From: Aneurinibacillus uraniidurans
GTDB lineage: Bacteria > Bacillota > Bacilli > Aneurinibacillales > Aneurinibacillaceae
Assembly (NCBI RefSeq): GCF_028471905.1
Contig: NZ_CP116902.1
Span: 2,640,501-2,704,500, forward strand
Direction of reading: 5' to 3'
DNA: 64,000 nucleotides
The notes below the pieces were generated by a model. That model was given only the letters and a program-made list of their open reading frames with translations. It searched no databases and was not told where the DNA came from. Below, piece after piece: positions 26,498 through 34,552 of the stretch (position 1 is the first letter of the stretch; every line of letters starts with the position of its first letter). The translations under genes were made by a program, and so were the position numbers.

Positions 26498-27574
26498 CTA
26501 TTCAAGCATGAATTTGTTGAAACGCTCTGCAATTTTATCGTAGTTATCGAGCCACCATTTGTTATTAATGAAAATCTGTTTTGATACGCGGTCTGGTGTT
26601 TGACCAATACGCTGTTTCACATCATCCGGAAGCATATCAAGTGCTTTTTTGTTTGTCGGAGCATAATCGATCGCCTTTGAGTACGCAGCTTGTGATTCTG
26701 CTGTTACTGCATAAGCAATGAATTTCTGCGCCAGATCTTTATGCGGTGCGCCTTTCGGAATTACCCATGAAGTCGCCATACCAAGTGATTGATTGAACTC
26801 GTTGTCAATTGGTGATCCTTGTGCCTTCGCGCTGGATACACGTCCATTCCATGCAGCGGCTGCTACTACTTCTTTCGTACCAAGAAGCTGCGGCGGCTGT
26901 GCTCCTGCATCCCACCATACTTTTACGTCTTTCTTAATCTTACCAAGACTCTTGAAAGCGCGGTCTACATCAAGCGGATACAGCTTGTCTGGCGCTACGC
27001 CGTCAGCAAGAAGAGCGGCCTCCAGTGTGCCAACCGGGTTTTTGTACAGAGAGCGTGCACCTGGGAATGCTTTTGTATCCCAGAATTCTGTCCATGTTTT
27101 CGGATGCTTGCCACCTGGGAACGCTTCCGTATTGTACGCGATATTTGTGAAATAAACTTGCAGACCGATCGAGCAGTCTGTCACAAGCTCAGGATAAACA
27201 TCATCTTTTTTGATCTGTGTATAATCCAGCTTCTCCAACATGCCTTCTTTCTCAAGACGCAGCGCTACGTCCGTATCGGAGTTTACTACATCCCACTCCA
27301 CAGCCCCACTTTGTACCATCGCCTTCAGCTTACCTACATCTGTCGGAGATACAACGGTAATTTTCACGTTGTTTGCTTTTTCAAACGGCTCGTATACATT
27401 TTTCTTAGCTGCTTCAGAAGATGCACCACCCCAGTCTACAACGACAAGCTCTTTAGAGCCGCCTGCAGCCGGTGCACCTGCTTCTTTGTCTTTTGCGCCG
27501 CCACATGCGGTTACACTGAATGTAAGTGCCAGTGACGCAAGAACGAGCAGTGGTTTTTTCCATACCTTTTTCAT
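26498..27574 (-). CDS. potD: extracellular solute-binding lipoprotein (PotD/PotF type)
   Basis: This 358-residue protein starts with a lipoprotein signal (LLVLASLALTFSVTAC, lipid-modified Cys in VTACGG), so it is anchored outside the membrane. The mature part is a family 1-like binding protein with LVVVDWGGASSEAAKKNVYEPFEKA near its start. It should deliver the ligand to PotBC. The ligand-binding residues do not let me name the substrate. The gene is between potA and potB. Confidence 0.9.
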   Translation of the reverse strand: MKKVWKKPLLVLASLALTFSVTACGGAKDKEAGAPAAGGSKELVVVDWGGASSEAAKKNVYEPFEKANNVKITVVSPTDVGKLKAMVQSGAVEWDVVNSDTDVALRLEKEGMLEKLDYTQIKKDDVYPELVTDCSIGLQVYFTNIAYNTEAFPGGKHPKTWTEFWDTKAFPGARSLYKNPVGTLEAALLADGVAPDKLYPLDVDRAFKSLGKIKKDVKVWWDAGAQPPQLLGTKEVVAAAAWNGRVSSAKAQGSPIDNEFNQSLGMATSWVIPKGAPHKDLAQKFIAYAVTAESQAAYSKAIDYAPTNKKALDMLPDDVKQRIGQTPDRVSKQIFINNKWWLDNYDKIAERFNKFMLE

Positions 27575-27603
27575 CTCTTTTTCCCCCTTATATGTGATGA
27601 AGA

Positions 27604-28698
27604 TTAGCTGGCGTCTGCTTCGTACGGAATCGTAATCGCATCGCCATGATTCCAGCCTAATGTGATCGTCTCACCCGGCTGGAGGGAGTGCGCGTACCCG
27701 ACCGGAACACGCACAGTTAATTCTTGTCCAAATGTCGTTTTCGTCTTCAGCTTGATGCAGTCGCCCAGGTAAATTTTTTCGTCTACCGCTACAGAAAGCG
27801 CATTCTCATACTGCCCGGCTTCTTGCGTCACATAAACATTTTCCGGGCGAAGGGCGATGTACACTTGCTCCTTAAGCGCTTTCACACCATGAGCACGTAT
27901 TGACACTGCAGCATCTCCCATCAGGCGGACAATTGAACTATCTTGCTCAGCTCCTGTAACTTCGCCTCCAAGCAGATTGATCTCACCGATGAACTCGGCA
28001 ATAAAACGATTTTGTGGAAACTGATAAATATCTTCCGGAGACGATACCTGCTCAATTCTCCCGTGATTCATAACACAGATCCGATCAGACATCGTAAGCG
28101 CTTCCTCTTGATCGTGCGTTACGCTAATCGTCGTAATGCCGACTTGCTGCTGAATGTGTTTGATCTCAAGCTGCATGCGTTCACGCAGATTTTTGTCAAG
28201 CGCCCCAAGCGGCTCGTCCAATAATAGAAGCGGTGGGTTAAACACAATCGCCCGCGCAATTGCCACGCGCTGCTGTTGTCCACCTGATAGCTGCTTCGGA
28301 TATCGATCGATCAGATGCCCCAGATGAACCAGATCAAGAATGTTATGTACCCGCTCTTTAATTTCCTGCTTAGAGACGCCGCGTAACTTAAGCGGATAGG
28401 CGACATTATCACCTATTGTCATATGCGGAAACAGCGCATAATTTTGAAATACCATGCCGATATCACGTTCGTATGGTTTTTTATGTGTGATATCCTGGTC
28501 ATTTAACTGAATCGAACCGCTTGTCAGCTCCTCAAAACCGGCAATCAATTTAAGAAGCGACGTTTTTCCGGAGCCGGATGGACCAAGAATCGTAAGGAAT
28601 TCTCCTTTACGAACGTCAAGGTTAACACTGTCCACCGCCTTAAAGTTGCCGTAAAACTTGGTTGCATTATTGATGGATAAGTCCATCCCCTTTGCCAT
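27604..28698 (-). CDS. potA: ABC transporter ATP-binding protein (PotA type)
   Basis: The 364-residue ATPase has Walker A (GPSGSGKTS), Q-loop, signature LSGGQQQRVAIARA, Walker B (LLLLDEPLGALD) and the switch His in SVTHDQEEA, followed by a TOBE regulatory domain of about 115 residues, as in PotA and other CUT1/polyamine-type ATPases. It is the first gene of the importer operon, with GGGGG before the start and a sigma-54 promoter about 50 bases upstream. Confidence 0.92.
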   Translation of the reverse strand: MAKGMDLSINNATKFYGNFKAVDSVNLDVRKGEFLTILGPSGSGKTSLLKLIAGFEELTSGSIQLNDQDITHKKPYERDIGMVFQNYALFPHMTIGDNVAYPLKLRGVSKQEIKERVHNILDLVHLGHLIDRYPKQLSGGQQQRVAIARAIVFNPPLLLLDEPLGALDKNLRERMQLEIKHIQQQVGITTISVTHDQEEALTMSDRICVMNHGRIEQVSSPEDIYQFPQNRFIAEFIGEINLLGGEVTGAEQDSSIVRLMGDAAVSIRAHGVKALKEQVYIALRPENVYVTQEAGQYENALSVAVDEKIYLGDCIKLKTKTTFGQELTVRVPVGYAHSLQPGETITLGWNHGDAITIPYEADAS

Positions 28699-28748
28699 TT
28701 TTATTTACCCCCTTTTTTCTCTAGGCTGTCGTATAACACTTTATACCT

Positions 28749-28764
28749 AGCAACAATTGTGCCA
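28749..28764 (-). promoter_or_regulatory. sigma-54 promoter of the potABCD-type operon
   Basis: The minus strand reads TGGCACAATTGTTGCT, a close match to the -24/-12 consensus. It is about 50 bases upstream of potA and shows that importer and catabolic enzymes are under the same sigma factor. Confidence 0.87.
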
Positions 28765-28897
28765 ATTTAAAATTTTGCGAAATATATGTATTTTTGAATG
28801 AATAGCAATGTGAAAATGCATTGTTTTTTACTTTTTAAAATTATCAGACCGTTATTTTCCAAAGAAATCTGCAAGAAAAATTACACAATGCAAAAAA

Positions 28898-28928
28898 GCA
28901 TCGTAAAATGCTGTTTAGCATCGAAAAT
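28898..28928. promoter_or_regulatory. candidate enhancer (UAS) pair upstream of potA
   Basis: GCATCGTAAAATGC (28,898-28,911), a loose inverted repeat, is followed seven bases later by GCATCGAAAAT (28,918-28,928). They lie 135-165 bases upstream of the sigma-54 promoter. The motif is shared with the region upstream of the activator gene, so it is a candidate binding site for that activator. The surrounding 28,765-29,012 gap also holds the hit promoter but nothing else I can name. Confidence 0.55.
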
Positions 28929-29012
28929 ATCAGGATGTTTTGGACGATTTACGTTTCAATTTTTAGATAAGGAATGGTAAAATAAAACGAAAAACGCAAG
29001 GAGGAATTTGAT

Positions 29013-29447
29013 ATGGCGCATGATCCGAACTGCATTTTCTGTAAGATCATCCAAGGGGAAATTCCATCAGCGAAAGTATTTGAAAATGACCACGTGCTGG
29101 CTTTTCTCGATATTAGCCAAGTAACGAAAGGTCATACCCTTATTATCCCGAAAACCCATCGCCAGGATATTTTTGAGCTGGAGTCTGATATTGCGGCTAA
29201 CTTGTTCCGTGTCGTGCCTGCAATCGCGAATGCGGTGAAAAAACAAACGGGTGCTGATGGCGTAAACATTTTAAATAACAATGGAAAAACAGCTGGTCAG
29301 ACAGTATTCCATTATCATATGCACATCATTCCTCGCTACGGAATGGAAGATGGGTTCCATCCTCACTTCGTTGATCATATGGCTGATTATACACCAACTG
29401 ACTTGCAGCAAATTGCTGCTACGATCCGCGATCACCTAAAAGCGTAA
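29013..29447 (+). CDS. hit: HIT-family nucleotide-binding protein
   Basis: The 144-residue protein is a histidine triad hydrolase or nucleotidylyl transferase. The N-terminal CIFCKIIQGEIP and the triad FHYHMHIIPR near residue 100 are the hallmarks. It resembles the Hit protein of Bacillus. AAGGAGG precedes the start. The cellular substrate is not known; family members cleave phosphoramidates of AMP. It is monocistronic, ended by the terminator at 29,467, and borders repeat element A. Confidence 0.93.
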   Translation: MAHDPNCIFCKIIQGEIPSAKVFENDHVLAFLDISQVTKGHTLIIPKTHRQDIFELESDIAANLFRVVPAIANAVKKQTGADGVNILNNNGKTAGQTVFHYHMHIIPRYGMEDGFHPHFVDHMADYTPTDLQQIAATIRDHLKA

Positions 29448-29466
29448 GTTCGTACATAAAACAGAG

Positions 29467-29502
29467 AAGCTGTCCCATAAGTAAGTGGGGGCAGCTTTTT
29501 TC
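29467..29502 (+). terminator. terminator after hit
   Basis: AAGCTGTCCCA and TGGGGGCAGCTT form a stem with an 8-base loop followed by six T and C. The left end of repeat element A touches this terminator. Confidence 0.85.
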
Positions 29503-30120
29503 TTGGCAGAGGATTTCGCCAAAGTGTAGTGGAGGAGCGGGATCGGGCGGGGCCTCGTCACTTCGGTACGCTTACGGAGAAGCTGTAACTGTCCGCTTCA
29601 GGTGCCAGACGAACTTGCCCACAAAAAAAGGCCTACGATGTATATACACCGAAGCGTTGTGGACAAAAATCGTTCGTCTGACCCCTTCCGCTAAGCAGGC
29701 CCGTACAGGCGTTCCGCTTCCCCGCCCGATCCCGCTCCTTGCACACTTTGGATGAAAATCATCAAGCAAGATCAAGAAACTGAGCTTTGCTATGCAGATA
29801 AAGAATTAGGAAGAGATCTTACGAAAAGCCAGCAGCTACCGAGCAAATCCATTCTGACGACGAGAGTTTTTTTGTAAATTGAAACGTTGTGCGGGGAGTG
29901 GGAGAAGGGAGGAGCACGAGCGCCTGTACGCGCCTACTTAGCGGAGGGAGGACGGCGAACGGGCCTTTTGTCCGCAATTCTTCGGTGAATCGGCATCACG
30001 AGCTTTTCTTTGCGGGCAAGTTCGCCGGGCTCCCGGAGCGGACAGCTCCCACTTCCCTGCAAGCGTACCGAAGCGAACGGCTCCTCCCTTCTCCCACTCC
30101 CTCCCCCACACTTTCGATTC
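29502..30120. repeat. repeat element A (two inverted modules around a spacer)
   Basis: This 619-bp stretch holds no convincing gene and is repeated at 43,310-43,930 with clear similarity along its length. Left module A1 (about 29,523-29,747) and right module A2 (about 29,886-30,110) are homologous in opposite orientation, sharing CTTCGGTACGCTT, CTGTCCGCT, CGAACTTGCCC, GGACAAAA and TCCGCTAAG in the same order. Each module is closed by its own inverted repeat: 20 bp perfect in A1 (AGGAGCGGGATCGGGCGGGG) and 22 bp in A2 (29,894-29,915 with 30,080-30,101). The arms of A1 and A2 are different sequences. A spacer of about 138 bp between them is about 87% like that of element B by eye. No transposase, target duplication or known insertion sequence was seen. 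Confidence 0.85.
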
Positions 30121-30130
30121 TACAAAAAAA

Positions 30131-30166
30131 GCTGTCTCGTCCGCCATGTTCCGGCTTTGGGACAGC
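30131..30166 (-). terminator. orphan intrinsic terminator next to element A
   Basis: GCTGTCCC and GAGACAGC pair (7 of 8 bases) and the minus strand then has seven T. No minus-strand gene precedes it, so it would end a transcript running leftward from the ubiD region into element A. The loop sequence matches the terminators of fur and, more loosely, lysA (dispersed family). Confidence 0.6.
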
Positions 30167-30268
30167 CTTCAAGCAGCACTCTATTTCACCAACGATAAAA
30201 GACTGATAAAATGGACAGTAAAAGCATGTGGGAACAATACATTTCTACAGATTGGAGCAATTCACATT

Positions 30269-32104
30269 ATGTATCGCAATTTAGAAGATTGCATAATTGA
30301 TTTAGAAAAAAACGGGCATCTCGTTCGCATTCGCGAAGAAGTAGACCCTTATCTTGAAATGGCTGCGATTCACATGAAAGTATATGAGGCAGGCGGTCCT
30401 GCGTTATTATTCGAAAATGTAAAAGGCTCGAAATTCCGAGCTGTATCCAACCTTTTTGGTACAGTAGAACGCAGCAAATTTATCTTCCGACATACGTGGA
30501 AAGCCGTACAAGATGTAATGACTGTGCGCAATGACCCAATAAAAGCATTAAAAAATCCACTAAAAAATATCAAAACCGGATTAGCAGCTGCAAAAGCTCT
30601 GCCAGTGAAAAAATCAGGAAGCCTACCGGTCACTGCACAAGAAATCAAAATATCCGACCTTCCATTCATTCAACACTGGCCAATGGATGGCGGTGCTTTT
30701 ATCACGTTGCCCCAGGTATATACGGAAGATCCAGAGAAACCAGGAATTATGAACTCTAATCTAGGTATGTACCGGATTCAACTGAGCGGCAATGAATACG
30801 AACTGGATAAAGAGATTGGTCTGCATTACCAGATTCACCGCGGTATCGGAATCCATCAGAGCAAAGCAAACAAGCAAGGCGCCCCACTAAAAGTGAGTAT
30901 TTTTTTAGGCGGTCCCCCGGCACACACATTGTCAGCCGTTATGCCTCTGCCAGAAGGATTAAGCGAGATGACTTTTGCAGGCTTACTGGCAGGACGTCGT
31001 TTTCATTACAGTTATATCGACGGCTTCTGTATTAGTAATGATGCTGATTTTGTTATAACCGGAGAAATCCATCCGGGCGAAACCAAACCAGAGGGTCCGT
31101 TTGGCGATCATTTAGGTTATTACAGCCTGACCCATCCTTTTCCGGTCATGAAAGTACATAAGGTGTATGCTAAGCCAAATGCTATCTGGCCGTTTACCGT
31201 CGTCGGTCGTCCTCCTCAAGAAGATACAGCATTTGGTGACCTTATCCATGAACTAACCGGTGATGCTATTAAACAAGAAATCCCTGGCGTAAAAGAAGTC
31301 CATGCAGTAGATGCTGCAGGCGTACACCCGCTGCTCTTTGCAATAGGCAGTGAACGATACACTCCGTATCAACAAGTAAAACAGCCGACCGAATTACTTA
31401 CAATCGCCAATCGTATTTTAGGAACCGGGCAACTAAGTCTAGCCAAGTTTTTATTCATTACAGCAGAAGAGAATCAACCACTCGATACACATCATGAGGT
31501 AGAATTTTTAACCTATATTCTCGAACGTCTTGATTTACATCGAGACATTCATTTTTATACGCATACAACTATCGATACGCTTGATTATTCAGGTACGGGA
31601 TTAAATAGCGGCAGTAAGGTCGTCTTCGCTGCTTATGGAGATAAAAAAAGAGAACTGTGTAAAGAAGTGCCTGACAGTTTGAAGGAGTTGCATCCATTTG
31701 AAAACGCTCGATTGATAATGCCGGGCGTCGTCGCGATACAAGGACCCGCCTTTACGAGTTACGCACAAGCACAGCAAGAACTGCAAGGATTATGCGATGC
31801 AATTCAAGCAAAAGGCTCGCTTCCAACTTGCCCGATGATCATCCTATGCGATGACAGCACATTTATGAGTGCGACCCTTAGTAATTTTCTGTGGGCTACA
31901 TTCACGCGCAGCAATCCTTCGCATGACATGTATGGTGTGAATAGCTATTACGAGCACAAGCATTGGGCGTGCGATAATCTGATCATTGATGCTCGTATCA
32001 AACCACATCACGCACCACCATTAGTACCTGATCCAACTGTTGAGAAAAACATCGAGCGATTCTTTACCAAAGGAGCCAGTTTGAGCGGCATAAAAATCCG
32101 GTAA
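30269..32104 (+). CDS. UbiD-family decarboxylase
   Basis: The 611-residue protein belongs to the prenylated-FMN UbiD decarboxylases, in the longer form often annotated as menaquinone-pathway decarboxylase. The start MYRNLEDCIIDLEKNGHLVRI is typical, and the catalytic Glu region is GEIHPGETKPEGPFGDHLGYYS. I placed the start at 30,269 where GGAG is upstream; the frame is open for 41 more codons through the terminator hairpin, which is unlikely to be translated. No ubiX prenyltransferase is nearby. A VOC protein gene follows 31 bases later. The substrate is unknown: futalosine-pathway and aromatic acid substrates are both possible. Confidence 0.85.
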   Translation: MYRNLEDCIIDLEKNGHLVRIREEVDPYLEMAAIHMKVYEAGGPALLFENVKGSKFRAVSNLFGTVERSKFIFRHTWKAVQDVMTVRNDPIKALKNPLKNIKTGLAAAKALPVKKSGSLPVTAQEIKISDLPFIQHWPMDGGAFITLPQVYTEDPEKPGIMNSNLGMYRIQLSGNEYELDKEIGLHYQIHRGIGIHQSKANKQGAPLKVSIFLGGPPAHTLSAVMPLPEGLSEMTFAGLLAGRRFHYSYIDGFCISNDADFVITGEIHPGETKPEGPFGDHLGYYSLTHPFPVMKVHKVYAKPNAIWPFTVVGRPPQEDTAFGDLIHELTGDAIKQEIPGVKEVHAVDAAGVHPLLFAIGSERYTPYQQVKQPTELLTIANRILGTGQLSLAKFLFITAEENQPLDTHHEVEFLTYILERLDLHRDIHFYTHTTIDTLDYSGTGLNSGSKVVFAAYGDKKRELCKEVPDSLKELHPFENARLIMPGVVAIQGPAFTSYAQAQQELQGLCDAIQAKGSLPTCPMIILCDDSTFMSATLSNFLWATFTRSNPSHDMYGVNSYYEHKHWACDNLIIDARIKPHHAPPLVPDPTVEKNIERFFTKGASLSGIKIR

Positions 32105-32135
32105 AAATAAGATTGAAAAAAGGAGGAAATATACA

Positions 32136-32489
32136 ATGTTCAAGAGTGGCAATGTAAGTGTCATGGTAGCAGATTTTAAAAAAGCAGTACAATTTTACGT
32201 CGAAACCCTTGGATTAAAGCTGACACACCAAGTGGAAGGGCATTTGGCGGTAGTCGAAGCGCCGGGATTGACAATTTCGCTACTATATACTGCCGGAGAA
32301 CAACGTTCACAACAAGGGAAATCAGGGAGCATGTCTATTGGATTTGAAGTACAAACATTAGAGTCAGCAATCGAGATACTGAAATCCCGTGGTGTTGAAT
32401 TCCAACATTTCATGGAAGAAAATGCAACTAGGCTCGCACACTTCAGTGATCCTGATGGTAATCCCCTTTACTTGATTGAGCTTAAGTAA
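32136..32489 (+). CDS. VOC-family (glyoxalase/dioxygenase fold) protein
   Basis: This 117-residue protein has the paired beta-alpha-beta-beta-beta modules of the vicinal oxygen chelate fold: NVSVMVADFKKAVQFYVETLGLKL at the start and FSDPDGNPLYLIEL at the end, which supplies the terminal metal Glu. AAAGGAGGAAAT precedes the ATG. It follows ubiD in the same direction and may be co-transcribed. The reaction is unknown. Confidence 0.85.
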   Translation: MFKSGNVSVMVADFKKAVQFYVETLGLKLTHQVEGHLAVVEAPGLTISLLYTAGEQRSQQGKSGSMSIGFEVQTLESAIEILKSRGVEFQHFMEENATRLAHFSDPDGNPLYLIELK

Positions 32490-32508
32490 TTGTACGTTGT
32501 CAATTCTA

Positions 32509-32564
32509 CAAAAACGAGGCTGTCTTACTCGCTATATTCTAGCTTGTAAGATAGCCTCGTTTCT
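32509..32564. terminator. bidirectional terminator between VOC gene and lysA
   Basis: CGAGGCTGTCTTAC and GTAAGATAGCCTCG form a 14-bp stem with one mismatch (32,515-32,528 and 32,546-32,559). The minus side runs into TTTTTG and the plus side into TTTCTTTT. The loop (TCGCTATATTCTAGCTT) resembles the loops of the hairpins at 30,131 and 62,419. Confidence 0.85.
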
Positions 32565-32565
32565 T

Positions 32566-33885
32566 TTATCTCTGTGCAGCTCCTGCATGCAGACGATCAT
32601 TTTTAATGAGATCGTCATATGTTTCCCGCTCAACCACGACTTCAGCGCGGCCATCCTTCACAAACACGACAGCAGGACGACGAATACGATTGTAGTTGTT
32701 CGCCATCGAATACCCATATGCGCCAGTACAGGAGATCGCCAGAATATCACCTGGTTTTGCTTCCGGCAGCATGTAATCCCAGATCAGCATATCACCGCTC
32801 TCACAGCATTTGCCCGCAATCGATACCGTCTCAGCTGGCTGCTCGTTCATCTTATTCGCAAGTGCTGCCTCATATTTTGCCTGATACAGCGCAGGACGAA
32901 TGTTATCGGTCATTCCCCCATCAACAGCTACATACTTGCGGATGCCTGGAATATCCTTAATCGAACCGACTGTATACAGTGTCGTTCCCGCATCGCCAAC
33001 AATGCTGCGGCCCGGCTCAATCCAAATCTCAGGCATGCGATATGCACGTGCACTGAACTGACGGCGCACCTCATCGGTAATGACCTTCACATACTCGTCA
33101 ACCGGAAGCGGTGTATCTTCCTCTGTATAACGAATGCCGAAACCCCCACCTAAGTTAAGCACTTCCACTTCGTATCCAGTCTCAGTACGTACCTGTTCCA
33201 GGAACGCTCCTAGTACTTCAACTGCACCAACAAAACCAACCGTATCAAAAATTTGCGATCCGATATGAGAATGAATCCCCAGCAAGCGAACAGCTTCTTT
33301 ATCCAGCGCATGCTTCACTGCCGCAAGCGCCTGACCAGTTGCCACACCGAAGCCGAACTTTGAATCATCCTGGCCGGTTGAAATATACTCATGTGTATGT
33401 GCTTCAATCCCCGGTGTAAGACGCAGCATGATCGGGACAATCACCTCACGTTCCCTTGCCAGATCATTCAGAATTTCAAGCTCATAGAAATTATCTACAA
33501 CAAAACAGCCAATTCCGGCATCAAGTGCCATTACCAGCTCATCTTCTGTCTTATTATTGCCGTGGAAATGAATGCGTGCAGCCGGAAAACCCGCTTTCAG
33601 CGCTGTATATAACTCGCCACCTGATACAACATCAAGCGACATATTTTCCTCTGCTACAAGACGGCACATTTTCATGCACATAAACGCCTTGCTGGCATAC
33701 GCCACTTGAAAACGGAATCCCGTTTCTTCAAATGCTTTCACATAAGTCTGACATTTCTCGCGAATCAGCGCCTCATCGTACACATACAACGGCGTTCCGT
33801 ATGTACGTACTAGATCGGCTGCATCACAACCCCCAATCTCTAGATGTCCCCTCTCATTCACTCTGCTTGTTCCGTGTAAAAACAC
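32566..33885 (-). CDS. lysA: diaminopimelate decarboxylase
   Basis: LysA decarboxylates meso-diaminopimelate to L-lysine, the last lysine step. The 439-residue protein has the PLP Lys in VAYASKAFMC, the HSHIGSQ segment, GGGFGIRY, the EPGRS phosphate-binding motif, and the C-terminal CCESGDMLIW with the substrate Cys. The start is GTG at 33,885 behind GAGGAGGAA. It lies next to the spoVA operon as in B. subtilis, but spoVAF, which normally sits between, is absent. Confidence 0.96.
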   Translation of the reverse strand: MFLHGTSRVNERGHLEIGGCDAADLVRTYGTPLYVYDEALIREKCQTYVKAFEETGFRFQVAYASKAFMCMKMCRLVAEENMSLDVVSGGELYTALKAGFPAARIHFHGNNKTEDELVMALDAGIGCFVVDNFYELEILNDLAREREVIVPIMLRLTPGIEAHTHEYISTGQDDSKFGFGVATGQALAAVKHALDKEAVRLLGIHSHIGSQIFDTVGFVGAVEVLGAFLEQVRTETGYEVEVLNLGGGFGIRYTEEDTPLPVDEYVKVITDEVRRQFSARAYRMPEIWIEPGRSIVGDAGTTLYTVGSIKDIPGIRKYVAVDGGMTDNIRPALYQAKYEAALANKMNEQPAETVSIAGKCCESGDMLIWDYMLPEAKPGDILAISCTGAYGYSMANNYNRIRRPAVVFVKDGRAEVVVERETYDDLIKNDRLHAGAAQR

Positions 33886-33965
33886 TCCGCTTCCTCCTCA
33901 ATGCTACCGTAATGCATCATTTATTTTTGTTTACAACAGTACCACACCTCGCTAAAGGGTGACAA

Positions 33966-34550
33966 CTACGTATTTGCTGGATGATATCCGCTACGCTTTA
34001 ATATAAAAGAAACAGCCGCCATCGTAACCGGATAGCCAAAACACTGCTCATCCCGTCCCTTCATCTTCCCAATATCTCCGATGCCAACAATAACCGGAAC
34101 ACGCAGCATGTTTAACACATCAACCGTATCCCCTATAATATATGCCTTTGTCCCTTTCTCAACAAACCCATTTTTATTAACCGCTTTTCGAGTCACACGG
34201 CCATAGCGATCAATACATACATCCACTTCCACCCCGAGTGCGTATTTCGTTTTAGAAGCAACCGCAATTGCACCAAGTACCGTAATATCAGGATGCGTGG
34301 AGACATAATACAGCGCCTGCTCCCCCCGGCCCATGCGACCGTCTCCGTTATCGTCAAACATGACCAGTACAGGATCATATGGCGTCTGCTTAATGAGGGT
34401 AACAATTTCTTTTCCGCTAAGCGGTGTCGGATTGCCAGACGAACGGGAAATACAGCGTCCCCCAATCCGGCGGGCCACCGTCTCAACAGCCTGCCTGGCT
34501 ACCATATCGCCATCCGTAATCAAAATCACGTTGCGCCGAATGCGTTCCAT
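33966..34550 (-). CDS. spoVAEA: stage V sporulation protein AEA
   Basis: This 194-residue soluble protein matches SpoVAEA, with the start RNVILITDGDMVARQAVE and conserved MFDDNGDGRMGRGE and VPVIVGIGDIGKM segments. The spoVA operon encodes the forespore channel that takes up dipicolinic acid in sporulation and releases it in germination; the role of EA is less clear. It is the last gene of the operon. GAGGGG precedes the start, two bases after spoVAEB. Confidence 0.92.
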   Translation of the reverse strand: MERIRRNVILITDGDMVARQAVETVARRIGGRCISRSSGNPTPLSGKEIVTLIKQTPYDPVLVMFDDNGDGRMGRGEQALYYVSTHPDITVLGAIAVASKTKYALGVEVDVCIDRYGRVTRKAVNKNGFVEKGTKAYIIGDTVDVLNMLRVPVIVGIGDIGKMKGRDEQCFGYPVTMAAVSFILKRSGYHPANT

Positions 34551-34552
34551 GT

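Noticed and set aside
29752-29877. A 41-codon ORF in the spacer of repeat A (starts MKIIKQDQETELCY).
   Set aside because: There is no ribosome binding site, and in copy B the ATG is ATA and the frame stops after about 25 codons. The likeness follows from nucleotide conservation.
29572-30206. Open frames across the modules of elements A and B that share a peptide-like string around FFxGKF.
   Set aside because: The frames have no ribosome binding sites, change frame between modules, and lie in inverted repeats. They are best read as by-products of the structured DNA.
30146-30268. A 41-codon N-terminal extension of the UbiD protein.
   Set aside because: It would translate a terminator hairpin and the flank of repeat A, and the family start is at 30,269.
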